DNA of 64,000 nucleotides from Diphasiastrum complanatum. Taxonomy: Eukaryota > Streptophyta > Lycopodiopsida > Lycopodiales > Lycopodiaceae. Positions 48,517 through 62,205 of the stretch are shown here, in pieces (position 1 is the stretch's first letter; every line of letters starts with the position of its first letter). The translations under genes were made by a program, and so were the position numbers. The stretch lies in contig CM055102.1 of assembly GCA_029204225.1 (NCBI GenBank), positions 35,148,585-35,212,584 on the forward strand, read 5' to 3'. The notes beneath the pieces were generated by a model that had not been told where the DNA came from, ran no database searches, and saw only the letters and a list, made by a program, of their open reading frames with translations.

Positions 48517-51500
48517 TCAGGATCGGAAGTCCAATACACAAACAGTGTTATTCGAGAAACAAGCAGCAACTTTGTCCCCTTCCTTGTTCCAACAAACCTC
48601 AAAAATTCCTCCACTTCCTCTGTATGTCTTCACTAGACTTCCATCCTTTACAGACCAGATATGAAGGCATCTGTCAAATGAGCCACTAGCAAGGAACTCA
48701 CTATTAGGGCTGAAAGCAATGGAGTACACGGGTTCGCTGCAAACAGAATCATCAGCAAATGATCACCAAATCATTCATCCAAAGATCAACCTTTCAAAAA
48801 GCACCTGAAGTTAACTAAAATGAAAAATTGGAACTGCTAAATAGCTTCACATTATTATAACCATTACAAATGGCAAACAGCAACTTTCAACAACCTGTGC
48901 TGCGTTAAGCTGTACAAGAGAGATCCTCGTTCAATGTTCCACAGCTTAATTGTTGCATCAAATGAAGCACTGCATGACAAATCAGACAAAACCAACTTAA
49001 AGAATGAGCTTGATTCTCGTGGTGATCCCAAAAATCCTCTAAAGAGGTAAAGCATTCAGAGAATATCGTACGGTTGAGAGTGACCTAGCCAGAATCAAGT
49101 CCGCGTTGGGGTTGCTTGTCCCTGGTCCCGTCGGACTCCACTTGATTGTGTAGATTTCCTGCATAATCAAAATGACCATCCTCAACACATTCCAGAAAGA
49201 AAACTCGCAAGCAGAAATTGCAATAGAAAGTGTCTCAACAAAAATTTTGCACAGCAGGCCAGTAGTCAACATGGCTGGGTGGGAAAAAAAAGAAGCAAAA
49301 CCTTTGTGTGCTCTCTAAAATCATGCTGACATTTTTCCTGCTTCATGCTCCAAATCTGAAATAAAAAGCAAATGATCCAACTAAGATACAATACAAAAGA
49401 CAGAGACAGATGTGATTTCTTTGTCTTTTCCCTGAATCACCTCCAAAATGTGACATCATCTTGGACATTAACCTTCGTAATGACAATCTATTCAATCATC
49501 ATTGTCATCACAACATGAGAATCAAAGAATGGTAAGAACTTGTCACACAAATAACAAGAGAACAATGCATTAGACTAAACAAGGCAAACTGTTTAAACTA
49601 AAAACAATGAGCGAGAAGAAACAGGTCCAGAGAGATACCATATCGGCACGACAATTTCAACCATAGAAATCAAAGAATCTAACATGTATTATAAATATCA
49701 GCCCCCCATTTTGCAGACAGAAGGTACAAACAGTACTTCTGTGGAACTAGAAAAAATTCATGGGCAGATCAACAAGGTTGATGAATTTGCCTTAGCAGTG
49801 TGATCATCAGAGCAAGATGCAAGAAGCATTCCAGTTGGATCCCACTTTATTGCATTAACTTCATCCTGCATACATAGACATTGACTTAGTAACAAGCTAT
49901 TCTGCACATATGTAACTCATATCATAGTTGCCCGTTCCAGAATGCACTCCATTCCAGAACGTGGCCAAAAGAAAAAAAAATCTGTAACTATTCAACAAAG
50001 GAAAAAAAAAAATTGATTTTATTTAGTACCACATTCCGACCCAGTGGTCGGAACGGGTTTCTAAGGTTCGCACAATCAATAAACCACACCTGAACGAAAG
50101 AAGATTTACCGAGTCTATACATGATATAAACCTTCAGCAGGGGAAACAAACTTTATCTTCTAATTCAAACATGAAATTGCTCATCAACATTTTCACCCAC
50201 AACCTTCGATGAAAATAAGTTGTCATACAGACAACTGTTTAGTACTAACAAAGCTGATTAGATACCTCATGCCCAGAAAACGATTTGATGGGGTTTTGCT
50301 CTCCCAACTTGCATACATAAATCATATGGTCCGTTGAGCATGTTGCAAATGAGTTATTATTACGCCAATCCACATCAAGAGTCGGGGCTGCAAACATTTG
50401 TAAGTTAAACACCAAACTGTCCAGTTCAAAGCAACTGAAAAAAATTGTCAGCATAGATTAAAAATTAAAAAGAATCTTGGATTGATTGTTTTTTACTTAC
50501 CAGCATGATACTCAAACTGTTGTTTCACATCACCAGTCTTGGCATCCCAAACAATTGCTGTCTTGTCAACACTTCCACTAAGAAGGCAATCGCCCTTCTT
50601 ATTCCATTTCAATGAGAAAATAGGACCTTTATGCTTGTTCAAGGTGTTCTTTAACTCACCTACCAGATGCCAGACAAACATATGTGAACAGACTCAAAGA
50701 GGCTCCTAACAAATGATGTGCCAATTCGACACTCACATTGAGACAAGAATCCTGACTTACAGCACAAGCTAAAAAAATTATCATAAGTCAACCTGACTGA
50801 CAAACAAAAGCTTCAAACGAATCTTTTAACATAGGTTAAAGTCCCCAGACAGACAGAACAAGCTCGTGCAAAAAGTGCAGAAATTTCCCCACAGTTTTTA
50901 CAAAACATTAGTTTCTAATGTATATTTCATACTTTAAAAATCCATTCTTTTGAATGCTTCAAATATGAGAAACGAGTTTTGTTTTGCATGTAGGGAAAGA
51001 TGTGGATGGCCAAAATTATTTCACGACATGATCCTATAATCTGATTTTTAAGATTCCTTAGGTGTCTATCCATAAAAACAACTGAAAGAGTACCATCTTT
51101 GTTCCAAATTCTTGCTTGTCCATCATATGAACCAGTTGCCAGTAAGGTACCTTCACCCTGAAATTTTGACAGATCAGTGTTATTGTATTTTATCTTTCCT
51201 TTGACATGCAATATGTGGCTCTATGTGTCTGAACAGTAGATCTAACTGACAATGAAGCCATTCAGGTACCCTTTCACCAAGATATACAAATTTCATTTAA
51301 TTACTCTATCAACAATACGTACAGAAAATTTTGTTTCCTAGGAAATTTAATGTAAAAGAAGCTGTTATTAACAGGTTAAGTTGTTTAAATTAAAAAAAAT
51401 TGTAAAAGATTCTTACATTCCAATCCAGTGTTGTGACATCTTTGCTTTTTTCATTAGCTTTTCCCTTGAAGTGCTTCAGTACAAGAGACTTGGGTGCAGA

Positions 51501-54500
51501 ATTTAAAGTTTTGGAACCACTACAACCATCAGGGATCGTCCATATTCTTGCAGTCGAATCCCCTGAACTGCCAACATTGGATGATGGATGAGTTTTGAGA
51601 GAACTTGCACCCGTCGCTCAAATGATGTGCATACACAAGAACTCAAAGACCTGCTCAAAGTCAAAGATAATAAGGTCTAAAGTAGGACATTATGTCAGAT
51701 ATATATGATAAAGTGTTCTAGCATCGCCTGCAAGACATCTTACCCAGATGCTAACAACGAGCCGGTAGGACTCCAAGCACAAATGAATACCTGATATACA
51801 GTGCATAACCAATTTCCGAATATCAGTCTCAGTCAACTGTGTTCCATTTTACCTTTCAGAACGCCGCCATCACGAAAATTACCTCGGAGGTATGCCCTTC
51901 AAGAAAGGTGACATCTGAATCATGTATCTCATTTGATTCTAGTGGAACTCCAACAGCAACATCTAACTGGGGGGCTCCTGAAAAAAGTACATGAGGATGT
52001 AATCTATAAGAGCGACATCTAGTTCTGATTATAAAAACTGCAAAAAGTGTGAGAAACATGCTTCTTCGAGCCAATTCACAAACTGATTTTGAGGTTGATT
52101 CCCGAATAACTTATCGATGTAAAATTATGCTAATTCACACGAAAAGCCAGCAGCAACCCAAAAAAGTTACACCCATAAATAGCTTGATTGATGAGCAGAA
52201 ATGGTGCTCAAAGTTGACAAGCCTACTACATGTAGGCAAGGAAACGATTAGTTCAAGTCGAGACTATTCACAATGAAAGTGTACAAAGCTGACTCTAGAT
52301 CTCAAGAAGCTCAACGATGGTATCCACTGGTAAACTATTTTCTTATTTAGAGGTTTTGTTAGTTTGTACAGATGTTTGTGAATTCCTGACTATTACCAAG
52401 AAATGTTGAAATTATCCTAAGCCTTAAGCAAAGTTGCAGCGAAACGTGATTCTGAAGAATTGCGTTTTGCGAAACGCGTTTCTGAGAATCGCGTTTCGCT
52501 GCCCAGAATCGTTTTTGAAAAAAAAAAAAAAGGAGAATACAAAAAAAAATTTCCTCCTCTTCGTGGCCAGAACCACGCCAGCCATGGATGAGGTCGGCAG
52601 GCATCTACTCGGCGATACGGAGGTGGATCTAAGAGAGATAATGAGAGAGAGAGAGAAAGAGAGAGGGGAGGAGGGAGAATTTTGGGGCATTATGGAGCAA
52701 TAGTGTAAACCTGGGAGTTAATGAACCTAAACTAGACCATCCTGCACCCGAAACATTCAGCAAGCTACACAGTAATAATGCTCTTAATTAGAGCTTTCAT
52801 CTGATAACCATATTGCCCAAAAAAACCAAAAAAAAATAAAAAAATAAAAAAATAAAAAAACATTTCTGAAATTTTTTGAAAAATTCCCGAAACGCGTTTC
52901 GAACCACGTTTCAGAAACGTGCTGCATCTATGGCCTTAAGTACCATATCTTACAGCTTCATGTGAGATGGGTGTACTCAACCACTATAAAAGATTGTCAG
53001 ATCATAAGGGACAATGGATAAATAGGTTTGAAAGATCTTGAACTGTCTGGACAAGCGTGGAATCTCATTCCACAACCCTGCAGCTCACAACTTGAGTATT
53101 ATTTTCACGTACTTTGGCGTAAAATAACCTCTGCTACTAAAGCAACCAAAATCTTAACTGCAATTTTTATTAGTCTTAAGTTACAGTTGAGGGCTTTTAT
53201 CTATGTTCAACAGTCCAAGACCTTGATTACGCTGCTCTTGAGCCACCCTGATATACGCCTCATTCTGTTCATCCACCTAAGTACATTGTGAGTTCCAGCC
53301 ACTGCTGAATTGGATTTTCAAGAGGGAATCTACTGAATTCCTGACCTAAAGACCTCAAGCTCAAAGAAAGACTTGAACCTCGGCATCAAATAAAATCTAT
53401 TGCTGAACTCAGTCTTCACCACCTGGATACTACCTTGGTTACTCACTATCACTTAAAAAAGAGCAGCTACTTTCTTGCCTCTGTAACAAAGCTGCATATA
53501 GCATCAAGCTGACAGCATCAGACATACAGCATCATTATTGCTCAATATCCTGAATCCAAAAGTTGGGACGACAAACATTCTAATTGTGAGAAAAAATTCT
53601 TGGCGCTATTGGTATTTCATGTAATAAAAATTTAATCCTCCAGATAATCAGTTTCAATATATCCACAAACAATTTCCATTTAGATCATGAGTGAAGAGCT
53701 TTTTCTTGCTTGAAATCTATCCTGTGCAATTGTATCTTGATTCTTTGTATCATCTATACGCATCATCAACACCCAGAGTTAGGTGCATGTCACATGCCCA
53801 ACCAACATCCACAATAGCTACACACACAGTACACCCAACACTAGGTGCATGTCACGTGCACAAACATACATCCATATTAACTATCACACATTTGTACATT
53901 ACAAACATATAGAAACATAAAGAATTCCTAGCACTTCTCTGGATGTGAAGGGCAGATTTTATTATGAAACTAGGACTAAGGTGAAAAGCCAATCAAATGA
54001 AGTCCGTACTCCTTCCAAATGAGAAATTCTACATATTATTATTAATTTCACATATTAAATGGCATAGCTCATGGGAAAAATACACCACTGAAGATAGAAG
54101 AAATTAGTGTATAACAAGAAGGAAACTACTGATGTAGTAAATGTTTGCATCATTCATCTAACAGATCAGCTATTTGTACATTACTCATAGTCGGCATTTT
54201 TCAAACCTAGTACAGAACCACAATGTATACTAGAGAGAAACTCAAAAGAGGTTCATTTTCCCTACAATTTCCTACTCAGCAAAAACTGCCTAGATGCAGG
54301 CACAGCGTTTGAGTACTTGTAGTCCAAAACGTCACAATTTTTCTTCCAAAATAATTCTAACATGTGCTTATTCCAATGACAAGTAGCTTTGCAAGCATTA
54401 ATGTCTGTCTATATGTTTCCTCGGACCTCAAGTCTCACATGTCCATTGCAACAGATGTCTAAGTTTGCATGCATTGTGGGATTTTCAAATCAAAGAAACA

Positions 54501-57500
54501 ATTTTTATCAAAAATTAAGAAGATGAACTTGCTCATGGTTTAGCCACTAATTGTCAAAAACGAGAACTTTTAAGAAACTTATAAAATATACAAAGTCATA
54601 AAAGCATATAGAACATCATAAAGTCATCACAGTAGCATATGAAACAACCCAGAAATGTGCAGTCACTAATGTAAGCTATCTCAAAACTTTGTGCTCAAAC
54701 TTGAACTGAGTATGTCAAGACACAAAAATCTACCTCCAACTGGTATCTTTGTTTCTTCCACCCTAATCTTGATTTTTTCATCTCTCTCTCGCTCTTTGTC
54801 TTTCTCAATACGATCTCGCTCTCGCTCCTTTTCTTTCTCACGATCTCTTTCTCTCTCCAATCTCTCCCTTTCTCGTTCTTTTTCTCGTTCCTGTCTCTCC
54901 CTCTCCCTCTCCCTTTCCTTTTCTCGTTCACGTTCTCTTAACCTTTCTTTCTCTTTCTCTTTCTCTTTTTCCTCTTTTTCCTTCTTTTCCCTTTCTATTT
55001 TTTCCCTCCTCTCCTTGATTAGTTGCCTTAACTCACCAACATCTTTTGTCAATAAATCCACAGGTTGCAATAATGAGAAGTCGCCATCAAGATCTGTCCC
55101 ATCCTGTATAGCAAATTTCAAGAAGGAGCTGTTGCTGGTAGGTCAGCATAACCAAGCGCTACAAATAAAGGTCAATACAGCACATTACCATGGAGGAAAA
55201 CTCAAGCAGGAAATCAACTTCTAACGAACCATTTTTCATATCCACCACAAAACATGTGCACTAGTACCAGATCCGACCGACTTACTTCACTCAAATTGGC
55301 TTCTAGTTCCAAATATTGTAGTCCCTTTTGCACAAATGATATAAGTGCTCCTGGAGGCACAAGATTGCCATCAATCTCCACTTTGTTGAGACCAGCTTCG
55401 TATCCAAGTGTGAAGGCAGAGTGAATGAATCCTGAGAACATACAAAAACCAGGTTGGAAGCTCACAGAAAGAAAGTTGTAGAGAATGAAGATAACAATGT
55501 CTCAAATCACAAAAATATAAATAGCATGAACACATTCACCACTATGTACAAAGAAAAGTTCCAATAGCCAAAACTCGTAGCTCTCTCTCAAAGAAGTTCA
55601 GTCTCCAAATTTCTGCACCTCATGTTCCAACATGTTTACCATCAAAACATAACAAGTCAGAAATATTTTTTTGTTGGTTTGTGAGTACAATAGTGAGAAG
55701 CATTGTAGAGGTGTAGCAATTTGCAAGTAGCCTTATCACAAGAAATAGAATAAAATCATTGTAGATGGAAATGGAGGGTACCTTCTGTTTTTTTGAAAAG
55801 TAGATTGTCGAATAAAGTCATCTTCACTGAGAACATTCAGTAATCCAATCAACTACATACAATGTTATAAAATAGATCCGATAGCCAAGCTCCTACTAAA
55901 TCTCTTTGTTTCTCTCTATCAATAAGGCACTTACTAGTATTTTTCGACCTTTTAATGAACCTCAAGAATGCCACAAGTGTGATATTGAGAACTCAGAAGT
56001 TTGATAAAGTACTTCGAAGCTAAGTAGCACATAAAACCAGAACAACTACATATGTATAGATCAATGACTAAAAAATAATGAGGATTCTCAAAAGTGATTG
56101 CATAAATAATACTGCAGCATCAAAGCTAAATTTAAACCTGAAACTTACGAGTATGCTAAACTTAATGATGAGCTACTCGACGAACTATTAACCACTCTCC
56201 AAATCATAAACCATCCATAATGAAGCCTGTAGAACTTTGCATATAATGAAATCTCATGACAAATGAGTGCCACCCGACAGCACAATCCTCATATACAGCT
56301 CCAAATTGATCATACAGAACAGGAGTGTCAAAGAACAATAGGAATAGATCGTGAATGCTTAAAAAGAGCCTGACTATATAAAAATAGATCCCTCAACGTT
56401 GAAGTAAGCTTTAGGAACAAAAATATCAACTGATGAGCTAGTGGTTGAACATCACCTAGACATGTATGTGCCTCATGAACCATCAAAGAGACACTTTGCC
56501 TCTAGTACATGTACATCATACTAGGCATATATATCTATTTGTGAGATTGGACATATATGCAAATTCAACTAGACATATATCACATAGCACCAGACTTGGA
56601 ATACCACTCTGTTATAACCCTGTAGTACCCCTTTGTAGCTAAACTCAAACTATACAAACCCATATCCTCTAATTTTGATGGGGCTCCCCCGCACATCACT
56701 GGAACACTCCAACCACAAGCTTATCCCCGATACAATACGAGTACAGATTAGGATTTATTGATCTAACAAGATAATAATCTTCCCCAACACAATATTGGAA
56801 CCTACTCACACCTCAACACACAAACTTTGTTCCCTGATCCATCACAAATCCGACCTCCTCAATGGACACCTTATCCAGCAAAGAGTTGGCCTTTTCACCG
56901 GCCAAGACTCCATGTAACTCACACAACACATTGGCAACTTGCAGCCTCATCCTACACAGCCCTTGCTATCATAAGGACCACTTGACAACCTTAATCCAAT
57001 TTCTCTTTTAACATAATTTTGAAAAAAAATTAGGCCTAGCAATGGAGTATCTTAGAGACACAATAAATACACAAAAGCTGGAAAGAATTAACTAGAAATG
57101 ATGATAAACACAAAACCATAGAAATAAACCTTAAGCTCCTCAACTCAATTTGGAATCCAAAAGTGTGGATGAAAATTAAAATGGAGGTGGCCCCGCAAAG
57201 TACATGTATGATATGAGGTGTCACCCTCTAGCTACATCTCTAGCTTGAGCTCTAGGCCACATGGGCCCACTTCCTCTACTTGCTAGGAATTACAAGGGAG
57301 GTTACAATGTACTTAGATTGATTGCCCTAATTACATTTGTGCAGCTTCCATTTGATAAGTTTATCTAGCGTAAAATAGGTATTATATTTCAACAAATCTC
57401 CCTGTGTCGAATTGTCTATATGTTGTTTGTTGTCTCCCTCACATTAAATTTTTCAACATTTTATCTCCAACGGTACAATTAACCTTGACCATGCCACAAT

Positions 57501-57958
57501 TGATTCCATACAAACTTGGCCTAACAGCCATGCTATTGTTGTAATCTATAATTTTTGATGTTTGCGTTGTTAGGGCTTTAAAAGCACCGGTCGAGGAGAG
57601 GGCCCTCAGAAGATATGAAAGGATTTCTTCTCTAAGGGTTGGAAGTCATCATAAGATAGCTGAAGTTCCATTCTAGAAATTGCTTTTTGATGATTGTAGC
57701 ACCACTGTAAATAGACAAGAAAGTACAGAACGCATAACCTCACTCTAGGGTTTGTAGGTTGGGGAGGGAAGTGGCAACTTGCAAGCAGAAAGCGCACGTA
57801 AGCAAAACGAGAGCATCCCAACAACTCTTGGCATTACTACAATGATGAATTAGATGAGAAAAATACATGAGCTCCTTCCTCGGAAAAGCAATCTCACCCG
57901 ATTCCTTGAGGTACCGAAACACTAAAAAATTGAGCTCCGTGGAAGTGATGGTGGTCAT
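48517..57958 (-). CDS. HOS15: HOS15/TBL1-like LisH-WD40 protein, 14 exons
   Basis: Minus-strand exons: 57898-57958, 55286-55431, 54734-55103, 51883-51977, 51744-51790, 51417-51567, 51094-51157, 50501-50659, 50266-50387, 49791-49865, 49302-49355, 49085-49158, 48895-48969, 48517-48736. They total 1,713 bases and join in frame. The N-terminus has a LisH motif ([20 protein letters not shown]), an F-box-like segment, then a Lys/Arg/Glu-rich stretch in exon 3, then WD40 repeats from [10 protein letters not shown] to the end VCVLDFRS. Arabidopsis HOS15 is slightly longer. That protein works with histone deacetylase HDA9 in repression, for example of cold-responsive genes, and as a CUL4-DDB1 substrate receptor; the same role is inferred here. 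Exon 10 has a GC donor. Intron 3 holds a hAT-like element. A broken copy lies at 1-2545. Confidence 0.95.
52429..52932. mobile_element. Non-autonomous hAT-like element (504 bp) in intron 3
   Basis: It is flanked by the 8-bp duplication GCCTTAAG (52,421-52,428 and 52,933-52,940). The ends CAAAGTTGCAGC and (reverse complement) CATAGATGCAGC match at 10 of 12 positions, giving imperfect terminal inverted repeats. Subterminal regions repeat GAAACGCGTTT in both orientations. There is no transposase. The paralogous intron in the copy at 1-2545 has a single 8-bp site (GTCCTCAG at about 2251-2258) and no insert. An 8-bp duplication and CA-starting ends indicate the hAT superfamily. Confidence 0.85.
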
Positions 57959-59082
57959 GCTTTCTTGCCTATGATCGCCAGCTCAAACAACCGCCAATTC
58001 CCACAGACCGCCGATTCACTTTGGGATCAGCCACCTCACCCTAGAATTGCATCCGGCACAGCATCAGCGCAGCAGGCACGCTCATCATCATCATCACCAT
58101 CATCATCCATGCAAAAATAATGATAATATTGACGATGATGATGAAGCTAAGACACACAAAGTCGCTCGCAAGAACGGGGCGCCAGCCTTTTCTCTCTGGG
58201 CTCGGCCAGAAACAGAGAAAGAAAGCAAGGAAGGAAAGCGCTAGGCAGAAAGGGAAAGGGAAATATGCCAAAACGAGAAAGCCAGAGTTAAATTCCAAAT
58301 CACAGTTCTGACACTCGTATCTCAGTAGCACGCTATGCTTTTGACCCCGCCACCGTTGGATTTCCAATGCAGATTCAGATTTTGCCTCTGATCGAACCGA
58401 CAAAACTCCTCCAGGTGCATGTTTGACCCGTGGCTGATATCCAGTTGGCGGGCGTAAAGTGTGTGAAGGTCTGATGGATTGGTTGCTGGCTCGCATCCAA
58501 GAACTACGTGGGCAGTCGGCGACTCGTGGAGGCCAAGCCAAGGGACACGCCATGGTCATTAAGGTACACTATGGAATGGGCATTCTACCCCATAAAAATT
58601 TTCATAATTTTTTAGGCAAGCCCCTTGAGGGGGCGAGTCTAAAAAAATTTGAAAAGTTGAATTGGGCAGTTCCATTGCATAATGGATACTTTGAAATTTT
58701 TCACATGCTCATTATGAAGCATAATGGTCACTTTGACTTTTTTCGACCACTCTTGACGCTGCCAAGTGGCAGCTTGATGCCTAACGCGCAGGTGTAGCAA
58801 AAAAAAATTTTAAAGAAATGTCTATTCTGCAGAATAGGCACAAAGTATCCATTACGGAGTATATATCTTTTACCCCCAGGAACTTGGATGGTAGCCACAT
58901 TTCCAGAGGTCTTTGCCAATTGGAGACTTTTGGGTGGTTAATCATCTACTTATTCCAAATGCTCCTCCGAATATCCAGCAGTGGTGAGCTTTAGATTCTG
59001 GCATGTCACTAAGAAACCATCCCCATTGACCCATCATCTAAGACAGGACATGATCAGAAACAATCTAGAGCCTTGTGTTCAC
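57959..59082. other. 5' flank of the HOS15-like gene
   Basis: It should contain the 5' UTR and promoter of the minus-strand gene. An ATC/CAT trinucleotide run lies at 58,084-58,112. Further out, TAATGGATACTTTG (58,681-58,694) and its reverse complement (58,842-58,855) form a 14-bp inverted repeat. No separate gene is recognised, and no TATA box could be chosen with confidence. Confidence 0.45.
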
Positions 59083-59156
59083 ATTGTAGCATTGGGGAGA
59101 GAGATGGTGGGCTGCCAACATAAGGTGACCGTAGGTTCAAACCCTAAAACTACAAT
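59083..59156 (+). repeat. tRNA-like sequence, possible SINE head
   Basis: 74 bases whose ends ATTGTAG and CTACAAT are perfectly complementary, like an acceptor stem. GTAGG-TTCAAAC-CCTAA near the 3' side resembles a T arm (4 of 5 pairs) and a Pol III B box (GGTTCAAACCC). A weak A-box-like TAGCATTGGGG overlaps the 5' end. D and anticodon arms do not fold convincingly, so it is not a working tRNA gene. Confidence 0.4.
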
Positions 59157-62100
59157 TGGTAGCGGGTCTCAAGTCAATGGGATAGCACATTTTCACCACC
59201 TAGCTACATTTGCTTGATCCCTAGTCAACTGGGACGAACAGTAAGATACGAGACGTTTGAGGGTGGAGGCAGGTAGAACATACGAATATACCTCAAAATA
59301 TGGGATTCTCAAGGTAGTTAGAATGTCATGAGAATGGAATATGTGGGAACAAGCTTGGAGTTTGAAGTTTGTAACTTGCAATGCATGTCAAATCAACTTT
59401 GTGTTGGAGAGAAAATCACATACTTAAACATCATGTAAGTTAAAAGGTAATCCAAAAGCTCTTCAACATTCAAGCCTTTTCATGTGGCTTCTTGTCAAAA
59501 TAATGCACTAAGCTCTCTTGCCACCACTCTTGGATGAGGCAAGGGCCAAACTATCTTGACAAGCACATTTGGAACACATTACTCCCATAGATCGTCCTCA
59601 CATTGATCAAGATAGGTCGACAAGGCCTACAAACCAGCCTTTGGATATCGTGATCCATATTATCACAATTTTCATCTCCGCATGTGGCATAGTCTGTGCT
59701 TGCATGCCAACCTCATTAATAGTGGTATGCTAATGAGCAAGCCAAAATGGAAGAGCTCATGTGGAGAGAGAGTAACAGAACATCACATAGTCCCTCTTGA
59801 CAAGTCAATCCAAACCCTTTGAACCCTTCAATTTATAGCATAACAGGTTGAAATATAGTTGTATAAAGTTTTACAGTACAGAGTACCAAAAAGTGAATCA
59901 AAGTTTTAGGACACCCAGCTGTTACCTGCCACCATCCCACAAAACAAAACCGCACGAGTTAGTTGCGTGAGGAAGACAGGTGTCGTAGTTGAGCATAAGT
60001 TGGTATTCATGTCCGAAACAAGATTCACTACTTTATCAGCTTGATTGCAATTACAAATAATACGTCCAATCTTCCCAATCACGCATTTCATAATTAGCAA
60101 TACCTTTGGCCCTTTAACGAAACCGTATTAGGGCAAATGCCATACTGATCAGTATAAGAGCAAAAATAATGTATTAAGTTCACATAAAAATATCTAGATG
60201 TAAGAAGCTATCTTGCAATACACAAGTGAAAAGAGAAATGACTTTGGCCACAGTGCTAGGTACTAGGGGAGATCCGTGCCATACTAGCCCCAAGGACATC
60301 CTATGCAAAACATTTGGGAGTCCAAGCACCTTATGGCTTGGGCAAATCCATGTCATTCAAGTGCATCAAAATCAAACTCTGCAAACATCCCTAGCTTACT
60401 CATACAAGCTGCACTTCAAGCTTTTTAAAAAAAAAATTGAACCTTGCAAAGGGTAAAAAAAACCAAACTTAATAAGATTCGAAGCATGGAATGTAAGTAT
60501 TTTTCCGGATCATAATTCAAAAAAAACTTCAATTTACGTAACTCATGATGTTTCATACATCTTTATGAACTATATTGTAGTGTTGGGCGATACTACCTTC
60601 CATATAGCTTCATAGGGCTTCATATCTAAATGCGAGGTGAAGTAATTTCTTGCGAGCTACTCATTCAATCAAACAAACCATAGCTTTCCTACCTTAGTTT
60701 GCAGTATCTTCCACCCGAATACTCTTCCACAAAGCTTTCACAGGTCTCTTCTCATCCAAGCAGAGATGGCAACAGTAGATAAGGAAACCAAGAGAGCTAA
60801 AGCAAGAGAGAGAAAGAGAGAGCAAGAAGAGTGAAACTTAGGGTTGTAGTGATCTTCCCGTTTATAGAAATTCCACTACCTCTTGGTGCACCAGGTACTA
60901 GAAGATGTTCACCGTCAGATGGAATCCCTATCATGTGCACTGATCATAGCCATTCGATGGAAACCAAATTTTCCACCAAAAGACTAGAAATTATAAAGAA
61001 CTTTTTAGAGGCCATGTTACTAAGTTGTTGGGCGGATTTTCCGTCGAGGGATTGGTCCCGTCGGAAGATCCCCAGCAGGGGTAGGAAAGGGCCCACACTA
61101 CCCTTACTCGAGTGACTGGGTAACGTCACTTCCAATCTCAGGGGCCGTCCTAATCACCCCGTACTCTCGGGTTAATGCGAGTTTTCCAAGCTCTCAGAGG
61201 TATGACCACTGGGAGATGACATGGCTACTTTGTTTAGTGATCGACTTGACTTCTCAGATTCTTGGTCTATAAAACTAGTGTACTCATCTAGAGCTTGGGT
61301 AGGATCTAACTGGATCTCGGGAGACTCCAAACTAGAAATCATTCAGTCCTAGTAGGATCCCAACCCTTGTGGGATGTTAATAAGACTCAAAGGGATTTTG
61401 AAAGGGAGTCCAACCTATAAACTCACTCTACTATCAGTGACAAGGCCAATTGTTAGCTTGCAACATACTTTGGGATTTTGGCTTGTTAAGAAAATGTTGT
61501 ATTTTGCAAGAAAATAATTCAAGCTACAAAAATTTGGTCAATAGATTTTCATAAATAGCTTAAAATTAGCTTATTTTTAAATAATAATATTATTTAAAAT
61601 AAAATCACTAGATACACAACCACTAAAATACCTAAAAAATATTTTTTGCTTACTTAAAACAAAAGTTATAGTTTTTTTTTTGGAATTTTAAAGTTTCCTA
61701 AATTATAATTCTTGTATCGAAAAAAGGATTTTTTTAATTATGTTATAATATTGAATCAATATTTTTTAAAATTTTAAATTCTTGAAAATCTTTACTTACA
61801 CCCACGTAAGTTCCTTAAATATTTAAACATTAAATAAATGCAAATAAAATTACTTTACAATAATCGAGATTAAATGATTTGTGAAAATACATAAATCACC
61901 CTGAAAATTTTTATTTCTTATAATTTCTAACAATATTTTTTTTACAAAAAATATCATAAAAACACATCTAAAATTAAAATATTGTAAACTTGACAAATCG
62001 TTACAATGTTAATTTTTGGTAATAATTATCAATGTTACAATTTTTAAAATATTTCAAATTCTAAATTTTAAATCATTAAAAAACAAATTTAAGAATATTA

Positions 62101-62205
62101 AATCAACTAAAAAGAATTCAAAACACAATACATCAAAAAAATATAAACGCAATTATTCTTTAAAACAAAAGAGAATTTTTTATTTCCAAAAATCATCGAG
62201 GTCAT
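59157..62205. other. No recognisable gene; AT-rich from 61,550
   Basis: Intergenic sequence between the HOS15-like gene and the methyltransferase-like gene. The last 650 bases are strongly AT-rich and would include the 3' UTR of the latter. I find no domain, LTR or RNA gene. Confidence 0.45.

Noticed and set aside
54691-55224. Plus-strand 177-codon frame rich in Ser-Arg, looking like an SR protein
   Set aside because: It is the antisense of HOS15 exon 3; the Lys/Arg/Glu coding strand forces Ser/Phe/Leu/Arg on the other strand.
59083-59156. A functional tRNA gene
   Set aside because: D and anticodon arms do not pair and no clear anticodon can be assigned; kept only as a tRNA-like repeat.
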